A program made the position numbers and the translations under genes. From the NCBI GenBank assembly GCA_028699795.1, contig JAQVTZ010000065.1, positions 1 to 9,661 on the forward strand: DNA of 9,661 bases, read 5' to 3'. The notes below the pieces were generated by a model. The model searched no databases, was not told the DNA's origin, and was given only the letters and a program-made list of their open reading frames with translations. Shown here piece by piece: positions 7,334 through 9,661 of this stretch. Positions within the stretch are counted from its first letter, which is position 1. Each line of letters starts with the position of its first letter. The DNA comes from Clostridia bacterium. Lineage in GTDB: Bacteria > Bacillota > Clostridia > Christensenellales > DTU072.

Positions 7334-9616
7334 TTATTGATCTTCTTTATCTTGCAATTTTTTTGCTTCTGTTTTTAGTTTCCTCTTTGCTTTGCTTTCG
7401 GCGATATCCTCTTTTATGGCGTTCACTACCTGTTTTGAGAAAGCTTTTACCTTTGCCCACAAGTTGCGTACGGTAATAAGAGCGTTCGCGGATACGCTTG
7501 ACACATAGGTTCCGTAAGGCACGCGAAGCACAAGAAACTCACTTGTTTTGTTGTTTACGATTGAATCGTAACCGACAATCACAAAATAGATAATTAACAC
7601 GAGGTTGAGCGAACCGAAGGCGTACATCATCCCGTTTTCGTAGCCCAGCTGGACAATCCCCGCCTCGTCGTATCCGGCAACCATATTGATATAGCCGATG
7701 TTGACAAACATCATGGCCGCATAAAGCGCGAACGCAACATAAAGCCTTTTGTCCTTTACCAACGCCGTATAGAGATACATAAGCGGGAGAGCGAGGAAAA
7801 TGGAAGCGGGCGCCATATTATTGGTAAAGACCCAATACACCACGATAAATCCGGCGGCCAACATGACCAATTGCAATCTGTTTTTGCTTCTGAAGTATGC
7901 CACGCAGAACAAAGCGAGAATAAACAACACAAACAATATGGTAACAAATGTAGATTCTGTGCTTACGGGTTTGAAATTGTTTCCAATTAGACCTTGGAAG
8001 TTAAATGCGTTGGCGGTATAAACATTGGCGCCTTTGACGGCTTCGACATATTTGTCGAACGCGAAGAATACATCGCCTTTGCCGATATCATTAACGGCAT
8101 AGGGCAAGGTGATAAGGAAGAATAAGATAAGGCTTGCTACAATCGTAAGAGCAGGCGTAAGCCATCCCCAAACCTTTTTGTCCTTAATGCCACGGTAAAT
8201 AAGCAAGCCGGTGTAGCAAAGCAAGAAAGGGCTCACCAAAAGCATTGCGGGCGTGATGAGCGCAGACACAAAGTACGCAGACACCGCACCCCAATAATTT
8301 TTGCGGAGCAAGAAATAGAAAGACAGCACCGCAAAAAACACCGCGATGGACTCCATCGAGCCCCAAGCCGCGCTAAGCGACAGCGTCACGGGGAGCAGCG
8401 TGTAAAGACCGGCTACCACCGTCGCTGCAAGTTTGCCTTGCTTGCTTGCGATAAGTTTGTATATAATGACAGCAACGCCGATATCGGCCGCAACCGCAAA
8501 CATTTTAAGCGTTGCCGCCGTTGTAAGCGTAACAATAGCTTCGGTGGCGCCTGCTGCTTGCGCAATTCGGCCCACAAGCCCCGCAAGCGTATCGAAATAC
8601 AATGCAAACGGCATAAAAGCTGCTTCGGGATTGTATTGGAAGAAATATGGCATACCGTATTGGGCAAGCCATATCCCATGAGAAGCGTTGTTGCCTAAAT
8701 GGAAACCGTGATAAACGGTTTGCATGACACTTTGTCCGGCAATGAAAGATTCTGTAAGAACAATCGCAAGTCTTACCAATAATCCTGTGCCGATTACCAA
8801 CAACAAGCCCAAATATTTGTTGGATACGATTTGTTTTGCAAATGCGTTTTTGGGTTCGCCGTTTGCGGTAGCGGCGACGCGGGCGCGCAACATATAAAAT
8901 GCGTACGCAAGTAACAGTGTCGCGATACCGCCTATTATAATATAAAGATTATTAAAAGAAGTCGCTTTGCCGTAGGTCGTTCTGTCTAAAGTATAAAGCC
9001 CTACCGTGCTGCCGTTCTCAATTGCCGTCGCTTTGTCTACTCTGGTAAGCGCGATATCTTTTATTACCACGCTGGAGACATTAACAGGCTTGTCTTGGGA
9101 ACCTACAAAAATCGCAAGACTTGCTTCGCGCACATTGCCATTACGGAAATAAAATTCGCCGGTTTCGGTACCCGAAGTCGCTCCGCGGTGCTCTGTAAAT
9201 TTATCTTGAGGATACTTATTAAATGTTTCGTCTTCTAAAAATCCCACATACAAACCCACATATCCTTTTTGGGTATCGACGGCGGTCATCGCGGTAGAGG
9301 TAAACGAATAGCGTATCTTATAATAAGAATTGGGCTTGAGATGAACTGTTTGGGAAGCCGTTGCATAACCTGCCTTGCTTGTGTTAATCGAAAGATAGTT
9401 GGACGCATTGGAAAAGGGTTCCGTACCGGTACCACCGGAAGTCAGCGTCCAATTTTCTTGAAGCGCAGAAACGCTTCCGTCGTAATCGAAGACACCCTCC
9501 GGACTGCCGCCCTTAAGGATATTGATATCGTATCTTGTTTCCGCTTTGGGCATACACCCCAGCAGTACAACGGCGCATAAAACTATTATGCATGCTACCA
9601 AAAGTGTCTTTTTCAT
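7334..9616 (-). CDS. Polytopic membrane protein with lipoprotein-like N terminus, GT-C glycosyltransferase-like (Gpi18/PIG-M-like)
   Basis: The 760-residue product has several parts. Residues 1-21 form a signal peptide ending in a lipobox-like LLGC (Cys21). Residues 22-222 are a secreted, beta-rich, Ser/Thr/Gly/Asn-rich domain resembling a jelly-roll carbohydrate-binding fold. About 12-13 membrane segments follow from 224 to about 685, and residues 686-760 form a lysine-rich cytoplasmic tail. Within the membrane part, a loop with GIWLAQYGMPYFF (314-326), the AAWGSMESIAVFF segment (416-428) with a downstream SALITPAMLLVSPFLL (451-466), and TANAFNFQGLIG (534-545) recall the loop, WGQxD and NAFNxWgl signatures of Gpi18-like mannosyltransferases. 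These are membrane enzymes that use lipid-linked sugars outside the cell. Key positions differ from that family, so activity is uncertain. The ATG is preceded by AGGAG five bases upstream. A terminator separates the gene from comM. The membrane location is secure; the enzyme family is a moderate inference from remembered motifs. Confidence 0.6.
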   Translation of the reverse strand: MKKTLLVACIIVLCAVVLLGCMPKAETRYDINILKGGSPEGVFDYDGSVSALQENWTLTSGGTGTEPFSNASNYLSINTSKAGYATASQTVHLKPNSYYKIRYSFTSTAMTAVDTQKGYVGLYVGFLEDETFNKYPQDKFTEHRGATSGTETGEFYFRNGNVREASLAIFVGSQDKPVNVSSVVIKDIALTRVDKATAIENGSTVGLYTLDRTTYGKATSFNNLYIIIGGIATLLLAYAFYMLRARVAATANGEPKNAFAKQIVSNKYLGLLLVIGTGLLVRLAIVLTESFIAGQSVMQTVYHGFHLGNNASHGIWLAQYGMPYFFQYNPEAAFMPFALYFDTLAGLVGRIAQAAGATEAIVTLTTAATLKMFAVAADIGVAVIIYKLIASKQGKLAATVVAGLYTLLPVTLSLSAAWGSMESIAVFFAVLSFYFLLRKNYWGAVSAYFVSALITPAMLLVSPFLLCYTGLLIYRGIKDKKVWGWLTPALTIVASLILFFLITLPYAVNDIGKGDVFFAFDKYVEAVKGANVYTANAFNFQGLIGNNFKPVSTESTFVTILFVLFILALFCVAYFRSKNRLQLVMLAAGFIVVYWVFTNNMAPASIFLALPLMYLYTALVKDKRLYVAFALYAAMMFVNIGYINMVAGYDEAGIVQLGYENGMMYAFGSLNLVLIIYFVIVGYDSIVNNKTSEFLVLRVPYGTYVSSVSANALITVRNLWAKVKAFSKQVVNAIKEDIAESKAKRKLKTEAKKLQDKEDQ

Positions 9617-9621
9617 AAACG

Positions 9622-9626
9622 CTCCT
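9622..9626 (-). promoter_or_regulatory. Ribosome binding site of the membrane-protein gene
   Basis: AGGAG lies about five bases before the ATG and supports the start giving MKKTLLVACIIVL, a typical signal-peptide N terminus. The remaining leader up to the window edge is too short to judge a promoter. Confidence 0.65.
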
Positions 9627-9661
9627 GAACTGTTATCATTGGGATGTCCCCGACTTCTAAA

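Noticed and set aside
8703..8721. Inverted repeat AAACCGT-GATAA-ACGGTTT
   Set aside because: Seven-base arms in the middle of the membrane-protein gene with no T tract after them on either strand; the codons simply encode Thr-Val-Tyr-His-Gly-Phe, so chance is likely.
1..9661. CRISPR array, insertion sequence, tRNA/rRNA or defence-island genes
   Set aside because: Nearly the whole window is filled by seven genes on one strand; the gaps are at most 85 bases and contain no repeats, cloverleaf or transposase features.

Overview
The window is a compact housekeeping locus from a Bacillota-type bacterium, most likely an uncultured member of the Clostridia. Three observations support this: the presence of the folate/FAD-dependent tRNA methyltransferase TrmFO, the gene order dprA-topA-trmFO-hslV-hslU (the same core as the Bacillus subtilis smf-topA-gid-codV-codW-codX region), and strong GGAGG-type ribosome binding sites in front of most genes. 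The taxonomic call is an inference from gene content; there is no rRNA or other marker in the window. All genes lie on the minus strand, so transcription runs from high to low coordinates.

Reading in the direction of transcription, the window opens with 45 bases of leader (9617-9661) and a large gene (9616-7334). It encodes a 760-residue membrane protein with a lipoprotein-like signal peptide, a secreted beta-rich domain of about 200 residues, about twelve membrane segments with GT-C glycosyltransferase (Gpi18/PIG-M-like) features, and a lysine-rich cytoplasmic tail. It ends just before a hairpin with T-rich flanks (7291-7330) that looks like a terminator.

Downstream is a tightly packed six-gene unit: comM/yifB (7248-5722, AAA+ helicase of the Mg-chelatase-like family), dprA (5725-4640, ssDNA-binding RecA loader), topA (4633-2513, type IA topoisomerase with three zinc ribbons), trmFO (2526-1225), hslV (1213-683, proteasome-like peptidase) and hslU (672 to the window edge, AAA+ unfoldase, only the first 224 residues present). 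Neighbouring genes either overlap by 4 to 14 bases or are separated by 6 to 11 bases, and ribosome binding sites often sit inside the preceding gene, so translational coupling is likely.

Functionally the unit joins uptake and processing of transforming DNA (ComM, DprA), DNA supercoiling (TopA), tRNA T-loop methylation (TrmFO) and ATP-dependent proteolysis (HslVU). These are conserved neighbours rather than one pathway. Departures from the textbook arrangement are the absence of xerC/codV between trmFO and hslV, a four-residue leader before the predicted catalytic threonine of HslV, and the divergent GT-C-like membrane protein. The last is the least understood element here. I see no tRNA, rRNA, CRISPR array, insertion sequence or clearly new defence-type system.
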